Origin: Solenopsis invicta
Taxonomy: Eukaryota; Arthropoda; Insecta; Hymenoptera; Formicidae
Length of the DNA: 64,000 nucleotides
Direction of reading: 5' to 3'
Assembly (NCBI RefSeq): GCF_016802725.1
Contig: NC_052665.1
Location: forward strand, 12,902,501 to 12,966,500
Below, in pieces: positions 26,348-38,872 of the stretch. The notes beneath the pieces are model-generated. The model was given only the letters and a program-made list of their open reading frames with translations. It was not told the origin of the DNA and did not search any database. Each line of letters starts with the position of its first letter. Within the stretch, counting starts at the first letter, position 1. The position numbers were made by a program, and so were the translations under genes.

Positions 26348-27785
26348 AATGAGCTCCTCTCGCTCTCGCGACATTTCTCCCGGAAATATCACTTCCGATT
26401 CGTGTGCCGGATCGTATTCCACTCTCGCAGCTGTAGCTCGGTTATACGACCTGCACGCAGACAGATTGTAAATTCGCAAATTGTATATCTAGATTGTAAA
26501 TCTCCCTCCGTCCGTCTATCCTCTTATCGCGGACTGACGTCGATTCCAGGATGTGTTCGCCTCTCTCGTTTATCGTGTGGGATCGTATTCATAAAACCGA
26601 ATATGGGTGTGTAAGGATAAATACGGGACTCTTCACGGGCGACCCGCGGAAATCTGTTCTGCATCACTATACTGCTTGCTTTCATCACAAGCTCCGAGAA
26701 AATTTGTATTAACGCAAAATAATTTATGTCGCAATGTTATTGAAAAGAAGTACAAAAATCCAACGAAAAAAATACAGATAATAATTGCGAATAAATTATA
26801 TTCACGATTGTTTCCAAAAAAAGCACTAGAAATTCCAATTCCATACACTTGCGTTGACATATTCTGACTTCTTTCTTTTAATAAATTAATTAGATTGTGA
26901 TTATTGTGGCACTTGTCTCGCGACGGCGGTGATATTTTTCGTCGAACTGGAAAAGGGGTTTCATATACGACATCTCAGACGCGAGAACACACGACGTTTT
27001 TCACTCTACATCAGCAATTGCCAGCTCATCTCCGGCTGAATCGCGACGCGGCAGCTTGCGCTGCTCTTTTTACTTTTACGATCTCGTACCACCCCAACTG
27101 ATATCCGTACTCTTTTACGGAAACATTTCGAGGAGCTCCCCTTCGCATATCGCCCAACTGCTCGCTTTTATTACCAGTAATTAATCTCGTAAAGATGACC
27201 CAAGACTTCAAATAAAATCTTTTTAATTAAAGATCTTTTTATATAATTATTTTTTATTTGAAACAAAAAAAACTTGCCGAGGAAAAATTTATACGCTGAA
27301 ATAAATAGTTTTCACATTGAAAGCTGTTAAAAGACGCTCATTCTCGCGTCTCTCTCTTTATTATTTTAATGAAATTAAATCTTGCAATAATTAATCTCAA
27401 AACTTTAATTCAATCTCGCAAACTCGCACGTCGAAAATATTTTCAGCGCGTATACCGAATTATCTCCTTGAATCGCAGAGTTTTTATATTTATCTAGAAT
27501 TAATAACCGGCGTTAACGTAGACATCGTTTGTGTTTCACAAGCAATATCAACGGATGTGTTTTATTTTTTTCATTGATGCGAAAATTCATGTTATATAAG
27601 GTAGCATAAATATCCCGCCATTAAGACTCAAATAATCGAATAGTCAGTTAACTCATGAGCAAAGAGATGGTGGTATAGGTGATTTTTCATATCGGCGGGC
27701 TTCAAAGAATTAAACGAGATCCGCCGGTGTTCGCAATTACGCCTTTATCCGCTCCGAGGAAAAACAATCGATTAAATCGTCACCG

Positions 27786-27824
27786 GGGCGGCGCGGCGCG
27801 GCGCGGCGCGACGCGACGCGGCGC
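27786..27824 (+). repeat. GGCGC pentanucleotide repeat
   Basis: Tandem GGCGC/GACGC units, a GC-rich patch standing out in an AT-rich intron. Confidence 0.75.
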
Positions 27825-28184
27825 CGATAAATCCGCAAAGGCCCTTTTTCCCCTCTATTATCGCGCGACTTCCTTTCCATACATCAGGCAGCCGTCTGCC
27901 CTTCGCCCGCAGGATCGCGCCACACCGGCACAGCTTTGTGCCGTACTTTTTACGTTTGATCCATCCCCGGTTTGCCCACTCCCTCCTCCGCTCTGGCTGA
28001 CCTCACCTCGCAGTGTACCCCTGTACGGATGGCAGCCCCTACTCGGCTCCCTGTCGTCCCTTTCGCTTCCTCCTGCCTTCCCCCTATTCCGCACTCTCGA
28101 CCCTCCGGACCTCACTCCTCTCTTACCTCGTCCTTTTCACGTAGAGAATCAACGCGGATGCGATGGGAAAATTCAAATGGAGAA

Positions 28185-28203
28185 AGAGAGAGAGAGAGAG
28201 AGA
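28185..28203 (+). repeat. (GA)n microsatellite
   Basis: A pure GA run in intron 3. More GA-rich DNA follows at about 28675-28745. Confidence 0.85.
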
Positions 28204-28871
28204 AATTTTTTTATAGTCTCCGTTTCCCTTGAAAAACGATCGATGAATGGAATGAGAGTTAAATTGATAAATATATGACAATGATCTGTCGGTTTTATAT
28301 GGATTTTCTTAACGAGAAGTTAATGAGTAATCATTTTCTTTGCAAAGCATAGTAAACACGTTTCTGACATGCATTGCATCATTTGATAAAGAATTATCGA
28401 GAAGTGTGCAATTAGAAAAAAAAAATAATTCTTAATATTTAGATTTAGACAAGAAAGAGAAACGATTAATTTTGCTGCGAGAAACGAGTAATTCTGTACG
28501 TATAAAGATCGTGCGGAGGAAAAAAATCTTTCAGTGTGTCCTCTCGTATGAAATATAATCCCTCTTCTCCTCGTCCTCCTTCATGAATTCTGGACCATTC
28601 TGGACTTCTCTCTTTCTATTCTGCTCTTTCTGCGCTATTCCAGGACACAGAATCGACGAACGCATGAGAGGGAACCCTGAAGAGAGAGAAAGAGAGAGTC
28701 GGGGTACACGAGTGAGAGAGAGGTGCGAGAGAGAAAGAGATTGGGGGTGAGCACTCGTGACCAGGCCGGAGAAGGGCGGATGAGGGGGAGGGAGAGGGAG
28801 TCGGCAAGAGTGAGTGAGCTGAGGGGTAGTTCTGAGGCCGACGTCATAATCGATCGTCTTTTATTAAACTG

Positions 28872-28886
28872 CACCAGATGGCGCCA
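28872..28886 (+). promoter_or_regulatory. CTCF-like insulator motif
   Basis: CACCAGATGGCGCCA fits the CTCF core CCASYAGRKGGCR shared by insects and vertebrates. It lies in a GA-rich, GC-richer island of the giant Dbx intron. A single motif match without occupancy data is suggestive only. Confidence 0.4.
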
Positions 28887-30860
28887 CCACCGCACTAGGC
28901 ACAGCGTGGATGGCACAGGGGGTTGAGTTGAAAGAGCGGCCGGGAGGTGGGACGAGCGTAGAGGTGGACGGGGTTGAAGCACGAGGGGGGTGCACGAAGG
29001 GTAGGCGGAAGTAAAGGCGGGCGCGTGGGTGCGAGGAATGGGGCAGGGAGTTAAACGGAGGAGGATTTCCAGCCCGGGGTTCCTTCAGGAGGGATGGAGA
29101 AAGGGTGGAAGACAGGAAGAGAGAGCGAGAGAGGCCGCAGCCAATCGTTTAACGATTACCCACTCGCGCACTCTATATAACGCCTTTCGGATGTCGTCGT
29201 TATGCTTGATCCTCGCGACTAGAACGATATTTGAACGATCCTAGGGTGGACCGATCGGCTACAGTTTAAGAGATAATCGGAACGATGAACGATTAGTTCT
29301 CTCCTCGACGCATCATCCAATTCTCCAAGATCCAACTCCAATTTAAAAATTTTTCTATTATCGATGGATATGGAATAATCAAGATTTATTTGCTCATTTT
29401 TTAATGAGTTTTTTTTTTTTTTAATAATGTCCATACCCGTTTGAGAGTTACAGGATCAAATTTTTATAATGTATGAGATGTATGAGTTCTTCGATATTTT
29501 ATCTGTTGATACCTAGTCGTGACTTTTTAATATTTTTGTTATGTTTTGTATGTTAAATAAATAAGTTTTTGCTTTTAATGATATTATGTGAACTATGCAG
29601 TTTATTGTATTGGTGAATCTTTCAATAAGTACGTTCGCTTTGATTAAATGTACAAAATGTAATTTGAAATAATTTTTATTTAAGTCTATTTTTATCTATC
29701 TTTTGAAAAGTTTATCTTTCTTCTCTTTTGCATTATCAGTTTAAGAATATTCAGTGGAGTTTTGTGCAGCTATACGGATTATAGCTATATCGTACTTCTT
29801 ACAACTAAGGGAGAAGATATTGAAATCGACACGCTGCTCTCTCGCAGTTGGATTTTCCGAGGAAGCGTGCTTGAAACTCAAGTTATGAAGGGTGGGAAAA
29901 TCTTTTCAGAATCACATATATACGACGAGTTTGACAGCTATACGTCAATGAGTCTTGAAAGAAAGAACGGAATACAAGCTGAAGAGAAATTGAAATTTCT
30001 AAATGTTCAATAATGGTCACATACGGGCTGAACACAAATCGTTACACACGTGTCATTATTATGCGGAACAGAGATGTCAAATTCAATTCTTACAGGAACA
30101 AAATAACATTATGAGGGAAAGGATAAAAATGAAACAATATAAATTTCTTCTACGTGAGAATTAAAATAAAAAAAATGCATTAGGCATATTTAGAGATAAA
30201 AGGTGCCGCGAAATGCAAGTTTTCAATGCAATTGAATTGTTAACTTCGAAAAGGTATCGTGTCCTCAAATTCAAATTTTGTAGAAAACGAAAAAGAAAAT
30301 TTTTTAATTTATTTGAATCAATGCAAAATTAAAATTTGCATAAACGCTTTATTGGTGATCCATTTATAATTGCTGGTAATCTTTTTTTTGAATCCTAAGT
30401 AGATTAAATTTGGATGTTCGAACATGACTTCTTTTTGAAACTAATGACGCAAATTTATAAAGTGACTAACTTTAATAAAAAAACACTTAAAATTGAGAAC
30501 AGTTTATTTTCTTTTCTGTATTAAAAAAACTAAATCAACACTGAAAGTAATTTACAAAAATTACAGAAAAATCACACGACGTTATCTGATGTCGTGAACA
30601 TTTGTAAAACGATTGGAGATTTTAGAAAGTAGAATGCCAAGAATAAAAATTCTTTCTCGAGATGCTCTTCTTGTTTAGTACATGATACCTTTTCGAAATT
30701 CATAAAACCATTTATCAGGTTATTTCTTCCCTTTTTTAATACAAAGAATTTAACCCGTTCTCAAAGCTAACGATGCACACAAACAAGTAGAATAAGAAAA
30801 CATCGTATTTCGAAAAAATGACATGATATCTTTTGAAATTAACAATTCAATGGAAACATC

Positions 30861-31018
30861 CCTTATAAAAAAATACATCCAACTAGACGTTGGCGGATTG
30901 AAATAACATTTAAATAGACTGTGTATTTACAAATAAACCTTCAACTCGAGGGTTGACTTAATTTGAGTGTCATTTCGGATCCTCTACCCTTAGTTAGGTG
31001 TATTATTTTTTTATAAGG
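30861..31018. mobile_element. Palindromic MITE (158 bp)
   Basis: Ends CCTTATAAAAAAATA (30861-30875) and its complement (TTTTTTTATAAGG to 31018). Similarity continues inward on both arms (CAYCYAACTA, GGAT, GAAAT) to a near-palindromic centre CCTTCAACTCGAGGGTTGA. No ORF. The target-site duplication is not clear. Confidence 0.65.
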
Positions 31019-32398
31019 AATAACAAAAGACTAGAAGCAACCAAAATAGATTTTACGATAAGAGAAGCTTTCAGATTCATTAATTTTTTCTACCACATCT
31101 ACTAATTTTTATTTCATGCGTACCTACAAGTTCCAACAAAATTTTCTTTTTTGAGTAATCTTTCAATCTTAGGCTGACTCTTCTATTACATCAGGATTGA
31201 ATATTTTGAAACGATAATTAGGATATTTACCTTTATATTTTAATTCTTGCTTCTCTCCCTGACATTCTGAATAACGAAACGTGAGGGAAGGTGGGCTCGG
31301 AGAAATCGCTTCAATCACCAATTTCGTCGTTTGGACTCCCCAGACGAGCGGCATAAAACTGGCAACTCGCATACACACACCGTGGGGAAACCGCGGGGCT
31401 TCACTTCCGATCTTCTCTCGCACCCTCGCGGCCCTCCCGCCCTCCCAGCCCGCTTCCCTCTTTCTCGCTCTTTCTTTTCGTTTTGCGTTTACCGAGAGAC
31501 GGCGGTGATTGATTGTCCCGTCAGCGGCAGGCAGGCCGGGAACTAACAAAAGTAACAAAGCACCTCCGTCCTGAGAGAACTACCGCTACCACCGCCGCCC
31601 TCCGCCACTCTGCGCCACTCTCCGCCACCGACGCCGCCGACGCCGCGCGCTTTTCGGTGAAGTTGAATTGCTCGTCACTTTACCGATTTCGTCGCCCTGT
31701 CCGATTTCATCTCCGCGTGCTTAATCTTGCTCCCCGCGAGTAGGGAAAACTCACGACCTCCTCGACTTTGCGCCGGAACTTCATCATGCATTCCTTTGCC
31801 TGTCGAATTTGGAAACGTCGTAGGTGATGCGATTAAAATTTTCGCGCATTTACATATGTCGATTCGATTGAAGAATCCTTCGTTTATCCTCCGCGAGTAA
31901 AGAATCAATTTTATAATTTCATTTAGTAACTCATTATGAACGTACATATGATTTTATATTGCAATTATCTTTGCAGAGATTTCAGAAACGGAATTATTTC
32001 TGAAAAAAAACAAATTACGCGCCTTAATTTTAACGTCTGTGGGAAATTCGCTGTTAGTGCATTGTTCTTCTAAACACATCGGACGATTCTAAAATCTCTT
32101 TCTAATATGAAATTACCTCTGCGGGAACAAAGTGCGTTTAAGGATAATTTAACGCGCAATCGCAACGTGGCAAGGTTTCAAAGCAGGTATTTGGCAAATA
32201 CATTAATTACCGCCTTCAGACAGGAGAAGGGGTTAAATATTCTAAAACTCTATACGCGTCGCTCACATGAATATAACATACACATGCGCACGATCCCGGA
32301 GGTAGTAAACGGTCAGTAAACGGTGCACAGTCTCTCGTGTGGGTAACACCCTAGAGCTAAAGAGTGTATTAGCGCGTCAGATCGTTAGGGTCTACATG

Positions 32399-32414
32399 GT
32401 GTCAAGCGCATACA
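32399..32414 (+). promoter_or_regulatory. Recurrent motif GGTGTCAAGCGCATAC, copy 1
   Basis: First of four copies of a G[GA]TGTCAA[GA][CT]GCA[CT][AG]C motif within 4.2 kb of intron 3. Each lies in or beside a GC-richer island. Confidence 0.4.
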
Positions 32415-32540
32415 TCCCGCCGTATGAAAATTTGCAGGGCGAGTATAGGTGAATTAATTCGTCGCGGCGAATATAACTTTCTCACCTTTTGGAGTCCCTC
32501 CCGCGCTATAGCGTTCGACGCATAATTACCCGTCGCGCCG

Positions 32541-33110
32541 TTTGTTAATTTATCTACGGCGTCGTTTAATGATGCAGCGAAACCGGGAAGGATCCTAAAT
32601 GCTTCGCACTCGCATCACTTTTCGCTGATGTACGTTTTGTCGAGAGAAAATTTTTTTTTTTTTTCACAGAGATTTTGGAAGAGAAGAAGCAGAGAAGAGT
32701 AAAAAATACAAGAGGCGGAGGAACTTTGTAATTTATTATCGATTTTTTATGATTGTTGAATATTTTTTAGAATCAAATTTTAAACATTTGAGAATTTCAA
32801 AATATCTAACATATTTTTAATAATGAGTTATTCGTTGTGTCATTTATTAATTTATCTATGACGTTGTTTAATAATGCAACGGAATTGCGAAGGATGCTTA
32901 ATATTTTGGACCATCTACCATTACTTTTCGCTGATATATCACGTTTTATCAAAAGCTTGAAGATTTTTTTTTTTTTTTTTTTTTTTATATATAAAGGTTT
33001 TGGTGTAATAGAAGCTATGCAAAAAAGAATAAAAAATTCTTTTGAGAGGCGAAAGAATGTTATAATTTTATTATTGATATTGTCTGATTGTTTAAAGGTT
33101 TTTCAAATAA
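32541..33110 (+). repeat. Tandem duplication, two about 300-bp copies
   Basis: TTTGTTAATTTATCTACGGC at 32541 recurs as TTTATTAATTTATCTATGAC at 32843, followed in both by GTCGTTTAATGATGCA/GTTGTTTAATAATGCA, ACTTTTCGCTGAT and a poly-T run. Most differences are C to T or G to A, many at CpG, with the second copy AT-richer. Confidence 0.65.
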
Positions 33111-33324
33111 AACTTTAATTATATAAAAAGATTATGTAAGGCGTTTTAAATTTGAATTTGAATTAGCATGCTTAATTTTTTTTAACAATTTAATTTGAAA
33201 GTTTTTTAAAATATCTAATATTTTTAGGGTTAAAATTTATATTAATAATCAGTTATTCGATATATGAATATTAATACATAATTTTTTAATTAATATGCAG
33301 AGTAATATCTGTCCTCTAATGTGA

Positions 33325-33815
33325 CATTTGATATTTGTTACGAAATTTCATCAATAGTCGAATTTCTGTCAGCAACTATAATCAAATTTAATGTGATTCG
33401 TGCTAAATTGGTTATAATTTTATTATTAATATTTATGATTGTAGAGACTGAAAATTCTCGCAAATTAAACTTTACGTCCAAAAAAAGGACGATGAGATTT
33501 TTAATTTGAATTCTGATTTAAATGGATTTTATCTTTTAATGTGGTAATTTAATTTGAAAATTACTCAGGATATCCTGTGATTAAAAATTTGCGCAACACT
33601 GAAATAATAACGAATCACGTAACGATGTGTAAATTGTTTATATTCTCTACGTTGCAAATTTGTAATGCTCGCATTAAGATTTCTTTATCTCTCGCCGCCA
33701 GTAAAATTTAATATTTGTTACGAAATTTCGTCGGTCGGGAGTTTCTATCAGCCGGATTTCTATCAGCAACTACAATCAAATTCACCGTAATTCGCGATGA
33801 ATTGATTTCGGCACT
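33325..33815 (+). repeat. Tandem duplication, two diverged copies about 380 bp apart
   Basis: ATATTTGTTACGAAATTTC followed by ATTTCT[GA]TCAGCAACTA and AATCAAATT appears at about 33330-33420 and 33713-33810. The second copy keeps more CpG. Confidence 0.6.
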
Positions 33816-34800
33816 ACGTGCGTGTGAACTGTGATTGACTTCTGGTTAAACGCGTATTCTGCAATATTACAAGCGTTAGGTATAAATGCTACAAATATTA
33901 TTGACACGCAATTGGGCGAGCGGCGAGTCAGCGCGTTACACCGATAAAACGAATCATGTAATTGATAGAATTATTAGTGTCGCGTTGAGGTCTCTAATGA
34001 TGCCGGGACGTATCGCGGGTACGCGAATACGTTTACGTTAATGATTTTATTACTTGTTTTGGCACTTAACGAGCGGTCCTCGTAATAATTCGCGGCGAAT
34101 GTGACGGGCTTGTAATCCGTAAGAAATGGATGTCGCGATCTTAACAACTTTGTAATATCAAAGGCAATTACTTTATATCTTAAATCGTTTTCTTTTACTT
34201 TCTTAATGTTTTAACGGTAAACCACGTTTCTTTTTAATGCTTCAGTAACAAACCACACTCCTTTAGCTTCGATAATAAATCATGTCTCTCTTCTCAATCC
34301 TTTATTTTAAGATTCGCAGGATTTTATAAAAGTAAATAATAATGAATTAAAAAAAATCTTGCCGTTATAACAGTATCAATAAAAGTTTTTTTTTTTTTGT
34401 TTTGCTCATCGTCACGTCTAGATTCTGATATTTTCCACTCGTATAAGAATCCTCTAATTGCAAATATTATAATAATTACTCTTTATTAGAAGCTCTTTAT
34501 CGCGGTGACGCTCGAACGTCCGCGGTACATACGTATATATCTAATTAATAATGATAATTAAACGCGGATGAATCACGCTATTTGAAGCGGCGGAATGAAA
34601 GCTGCCTTTATTACAGAGCTTGGCGATTAACGATGCGATTATGATCGCGGCCGTCCGCGCTTTGAATGGCGTTCGTGTAAACAAGTCTGCTCGACGAGCG
34701 CTCATGGCCGTGACTCCTTTCTCAATGCGGCCGATCCCCGGCGATCTCGCTATAAAGCGGAAAAACACATTAACGCGTCAAAACCCGTTTTAGCTCGCGC

Positions 34801-34816
34801 GGTGTCAAGCGCACAC
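34801..34816 (+). promoter_or_regulatory. Recurrent motif GGTGTCAAGCGCACAC, copy 2
   Basis: Matches copy 1 at 15 of 16 positions. It lies just downstream of a GC-richer island (34500-34800). Confidence 0.4.
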
Positions 34817-34988
34817 GCCTGCCTCCTCCCTCGAGTGACCGACCCGTGGGACGTTCGGGGAGGGCGGGCGGGATGCGTGCATCGAAAATATCCGCGTAAA
34901 ACGTTTTCATGGGATATATTAAAAAATAATAAATTACATTAAATTTCAATCTCTCTAGGTCGAGGGCCGGTATTAATGATGGCGCGCG

Positions 34989-35004
34989 GTGTCAAATGCA
35001 CGCA
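34989..35004 (+). promoter_or_regulatory. Recurrent motif GGTGTCAAATGCACGC, copy 3
   Basis: Third copy, 188 bp after copy 2, with changes in the AAGC centre. Confidence 0.35.
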
Positions 35005-36538
35005 CCGCGCCCGGCCGAATGCATTGCGTGCGCCGAATAAGATATACGTTGCGAAAGTGTCGAAAATTTTGCCCGCGTCATCCCGGCCCATCGTCCACCG
35101 GCGCGTAAAACACTCTGGGGGAGAAAAAAAAAATGTATATATATACATATTTTCGAATGTCGAGAGAACGTTGCCGTTAATTTATGCGCGACTAAAGAGC
35201 GATACGTTCCATCCCCCGTCTGTCTAATCACCGCGAAAGATCAAACCCGCGCAATGCTTCGTTGTTCTACACGGTATCGCATGTTTTTTTTCTTTTTTTT
35301 TTTTATAGGTGTCCGTTTATAGAAATCACAATTTTAATTAATTTGCAGAGATAATTGAAGAGAAATGCGTATTATATCGAATAAAATTACTTGTAACACG
35401 TGACAATCTGTGATTTTTAAGTGCATTACTCTCAACTACTCTCGATTTTCCATATTATGATTTTATTTCAAGTCCACTTTAAACAACCCATAATTCTCAT
35501 CGAAATTCAGGATAAAATATTTATAATTTTATGCGTCGTGTAACACAAAAAAACTTTTCGAAGAATTAGATAATACATGTATGAAATATTTTACATTAAA
35601 ACGTGCGTTCGTACGATACATCAAAGTACAGAGCATACAAAGTACAGAGCATACAAAGTTATAAACGGAATTCTATTCTGAAATTTGACACAAATTAGGT
35701 ATTTAAAAATAAGCTTAAAAATATGACTAATATTGTGATTTTTTAAAGAAATTACTCACTCTAAGTCTTTATTCCGGAAGCTTTTATTTTTCTTCCATGC
35801 ACATGTTTCCTTTATTAAATATTAGGGAGAATTTATTTATTGCATTTCAGTCACTGAAATTGTATCTTGTCAATTTTTTTCTTATTACTAGCAATGAATA
35901 TAAACAATACACACAGAAAAATATTCTATTGCTAAGAAAAGCGTTTACTTAAAATTTTTTTTTTTTTTTTTTTTTTAAGTAAGTAACGATTTTTAATAAG
36001 TAACGATCTTTAATAAAGAATTTTCTTGATAATTATCTTAAAATATACTTATCATTTTAGAAAATCTCTCATAATGAAAAAAATAATTTGTACTTTTTTT
36101 GAAGAATATTGTAAAATTCTATCGAAGAAAAGTCAAAATAATAAGTAAATTGAATTTTTATTTTATCTTAATATTCTTGATTAAAGTAATAAATAAATTA
36201 TTAGAATTCAGAATATATTTTGAATAAATTTGATGCTTTGATTATGATGAACAATACGATTTCGATAACTTTCCCTTATATATTCTGTGCGAAATATTAT
36301 CGCGCCTTCTGATGATTTTGTATTCAGGCTTCCAGTGAAAGAACAAAGAACCACGAAAAACGCTACTGAGGCGGATTTGCAAATATTTATAAGCGAAAGT
36401 GGTTTTCGTTACTGATGTTCGGCGAAATGCCTGCGAATTATCGAACATCCGCGTTCTGCGGCATCAATCAAGGACAGCACGAAGTATTGTATTCATGCGA
36501 ACGAGCGCGGACCCCCTGAAAGTGGTGGGTCCGTGATG

Positions 36539-36554
36539 ATGTCAAGTGCATACC
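36539..36554 (+). promoter_or_regulatory. Recurrent motif GATGTCAAGTGCATAC, copy 4
   Basis: Fourth copy. It contains TCAAGTG, a core resembling NK-2 class homeodomain sites, but the shared motif is longer than that core. Confidence 0.4.
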
Positions 36555-38629
36555 ATCACCGCGGCGAGGGTGGCAAATGAAAATTCGGAAAGCAGCTTAG
36601 ATCAAATCGCGCAACCGGGGTCAACGATTCGCTCAAGGTAGAACGCGTATAATAAAGTGGCTAATGGGGCGGCTACGGGACGGTATAGCGGACGTGAAAC
36701 AAGGGTGGGCGAGAGACTTTCGGGGGTGTCCGGGTGTGCGTTTGACGTTGGTCTATTAAGCGGCTCCTTAACGCAGGAAAGTAACGGCTTCCCTCTTCCT
36801 CGATTACGTACACTGGTGCTCTGATGTACCGTAAAAGATACGTTGTTTCGTAAAGCAATCCTCTCTGGAACTCATGACGAATGTAAGCGTATTGAAAAAA
36901 TTCCACGTAAGAGAGTGTTGCTGAATGCGAATTGGTCGCGGGGTAAATCGTACCCCGTCAATATTTTATATTTTTACTTAATATAAGTAATTTAATATAA
37001 CATTCAGTAACAAAAATATGAAATAAATAAAAAATGAGTATATTGAAAAAAGCTACAACTACAATTTTTTGGCTGAAAAAAAAACTAAAGGTAGATAAAT
37101 GATTAGGAAATATTGTAATATTGCATACATTTGCTACTTAATCAATTTAAATGACAGAGGCAAAATTATATCTGAACTGTCGATGAAGTTAAAAAAAATA
37201 TATATTTCTGTGACACCTATTCATGTTAAGGCTAATCATTCTTGTTGTAACATTTGTACAATTGGCGGAGACCTAAATTTTCTAGCTAGCGAGATTGCTA
37301 AAATTGCTGATGCTATAAATTTTATATGTCAAATATTTTATTTTAACAGATACGAAAAATAGCGATAAATTTTTGTTGTGATATAATACATAGAAATCTA
37401 CCTACATCAGCAAAATATTTTTTTTAGTATAATACAAAAATTTTGCAGACCACCTCTTGTTTTGTGCATGTTAATATTAAAAAAAACCAGATACAACTAA
37501 TATTAATTTGTGATCAATTTATACAGCTGATAATGTAATCGTGCAATTTTATACTGAATTTTTTAATATTTTCACAAAAGAAGTTTTATTATAGAATATT
37601 TTGTATTTATTATATAAATATATTTGCAATTATTATAAAGATTAAATCATTTTTATAAAATTTATCAATTTTGCTAAATCGAACCACCACAAATTTTGTT
37701 ACAATAATATTAATATCAATAATAATAGTAAAATTAATGATATGAATAAAAATGTCAATTAAAAAGATAAATTTAAATCAATTTTGTTTCGACATTATCT
37801 TTTTATTATCATTATTATATGACTTTTTTCAATAAATTATTAATAAAATCAGTATTAGTTAATGATTTCTTATATTTTTAATTATTTTAATTCATAATCG
37901 AAAGTCAATACTTTCAAAAGCGATTTAGGGGGGCACACAGCTACAATTTCCAACGTTCACTTATTCACAAATCAGTACTAAATAAGAAATATAATAAAAG
38001 GTAATTTAAATAGTACACATTTGGCAATTCTTCCCAATAACTAGATATTATATTTCAAGAATGATATCGTCGCGATTATCAAATTTATTTTCACGAAAAT
38101 ATTAAAGTTGAAACTAGGATGGTCCAGACTTGAATCCTACTGGGATATTTTTCGCAGCAAATTCTTTGCTGTTTAAACAATGCTTATTAGTATTAGTATT
38201 ATAAAAGGGGCTTATTAGTCAGTATTATTAAATTGATTATCAATTTAATATTATGACATTAGTATCATTTTGGTTTAGTTTAGAAGTGTTTTTTTTTAAA
38301 TTGAAAGTATTCGCCACGTAGGTTAAGGAACTAAAAAATGAATATAGATTCACACAAGATATGTTAAGATATATTAATATAATAATAAAATGGAGTGCTT
38401 TCCTATTTAATTATGTTATTTACACAACGGTTTAATATTCATTTATTATTGTGAAAATTGAGATATTATATATAAATATAAAATAAAATAATTTTGATTC
38501 ATGTCGAAATTCAGGATAGAATTTCATTCTTATTTTATGAATTTTATAACGATATCAAAAGTATTTAAAGAATTGAATTCTGCGATTTGCATTGCAAAGT
38601 GGTAATGGATCAATGGATTGTATTTGCAG

Positions 38630-38872
38630 GTGAAGATCTGGTTTCAAAATCGGCGCATGAAGTGGCGAAACAGCAAGGAGCGGGAGCTGCTTGCGACTGG
38701 TGGCTCGCGCGAGCAGACGTTACCGAACAAGAACAACCCTAATCCGGATCTGAGCGACGCCGACGGGGATCGGCCGAGGATGGATCTGAGCGACGTGAGC
38801 CCGCTCACAAGTCCGCAAAGGCCTGAGGAGCAAACGGAGAACGAAGAGGACGAGGAGATCAATGTCACGTGA
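38630..38872 (+). CDS. Dbx: Dbx-type homeobox protein, coding exon 4 (residues 446-525, homeodomain residues 45-60 and C-terminus)
   Basis: Begins after TATTTGCAG in phase 0 with VKIWFQNRRMKWRNSKEREL, the third homeodomain helix with W48 (449), Q50 (451) and N51 (452). Q50 predicts TAATTA-type binding. What follows, GGSREQTLPNKNNPNPDLSD, is the Dbx-specific block seen after the homeodomain in vertebrates. The acidic tail ending EEDEEINVT matches the vertebrate EEITVS end. The stop is at 38870-38872. The full protein is 525 residues, longer than vertebrate Dbx because of the exon 1 linker. This exon and exon 3 make the gene assignment secure. Confidence 0.95.
   Translation: MKIWFQNRRMKWRNSKERELLATGGSREQTLPNKNNPNPDLSDADGDRPRMDLSDVSPLTSPQRPEEQTENEEDEEINVT

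Larger units (their letters stand above)
11549..38629 (+). other. Dbx intron 3 (27 kb, splits the homeobox)
   Basis: GTAAGC at 11549 to TATTTGCAG at 38629. I see no protein gene that I can defend inside. It alternates AT-rich stretches with GC-richer islands at about 12050-13400, 14620-15200, 16340-16930, 17790-18560, 20030-20560, 22380-22900, 23000-23600, 24100-24950, 26280-27200, 27600-28180, 28560-29300, 31260-31880, 32100-32620, 33640-34140, 34500-35280 and 36230-36960. Such islands in an AT-rich insect intron are typical of conserved regulatory DNA, but conservation cannot be tested here. The AT-rich stretches between islands (for example 13420-14600, 18600-19300, 24950-26230, 29300-31160 and 36960-38600) hold nothing else that I can name. 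Confidence 0.8.

Noticed and set aside
29762..30013. 83-codon ORF in Dbx intron 3
   Set aside because: No recognisable family, no clear splice sites, AT-rich context. It could be a decayed transposon piece but nothing supports this.
38118..38171. Frame reading GPDLNPT, recalling the SPDLNP motif of Tc1/mariner transposases
   Set aside because: Only about six residues match and the flanks do not continue the family pattern.
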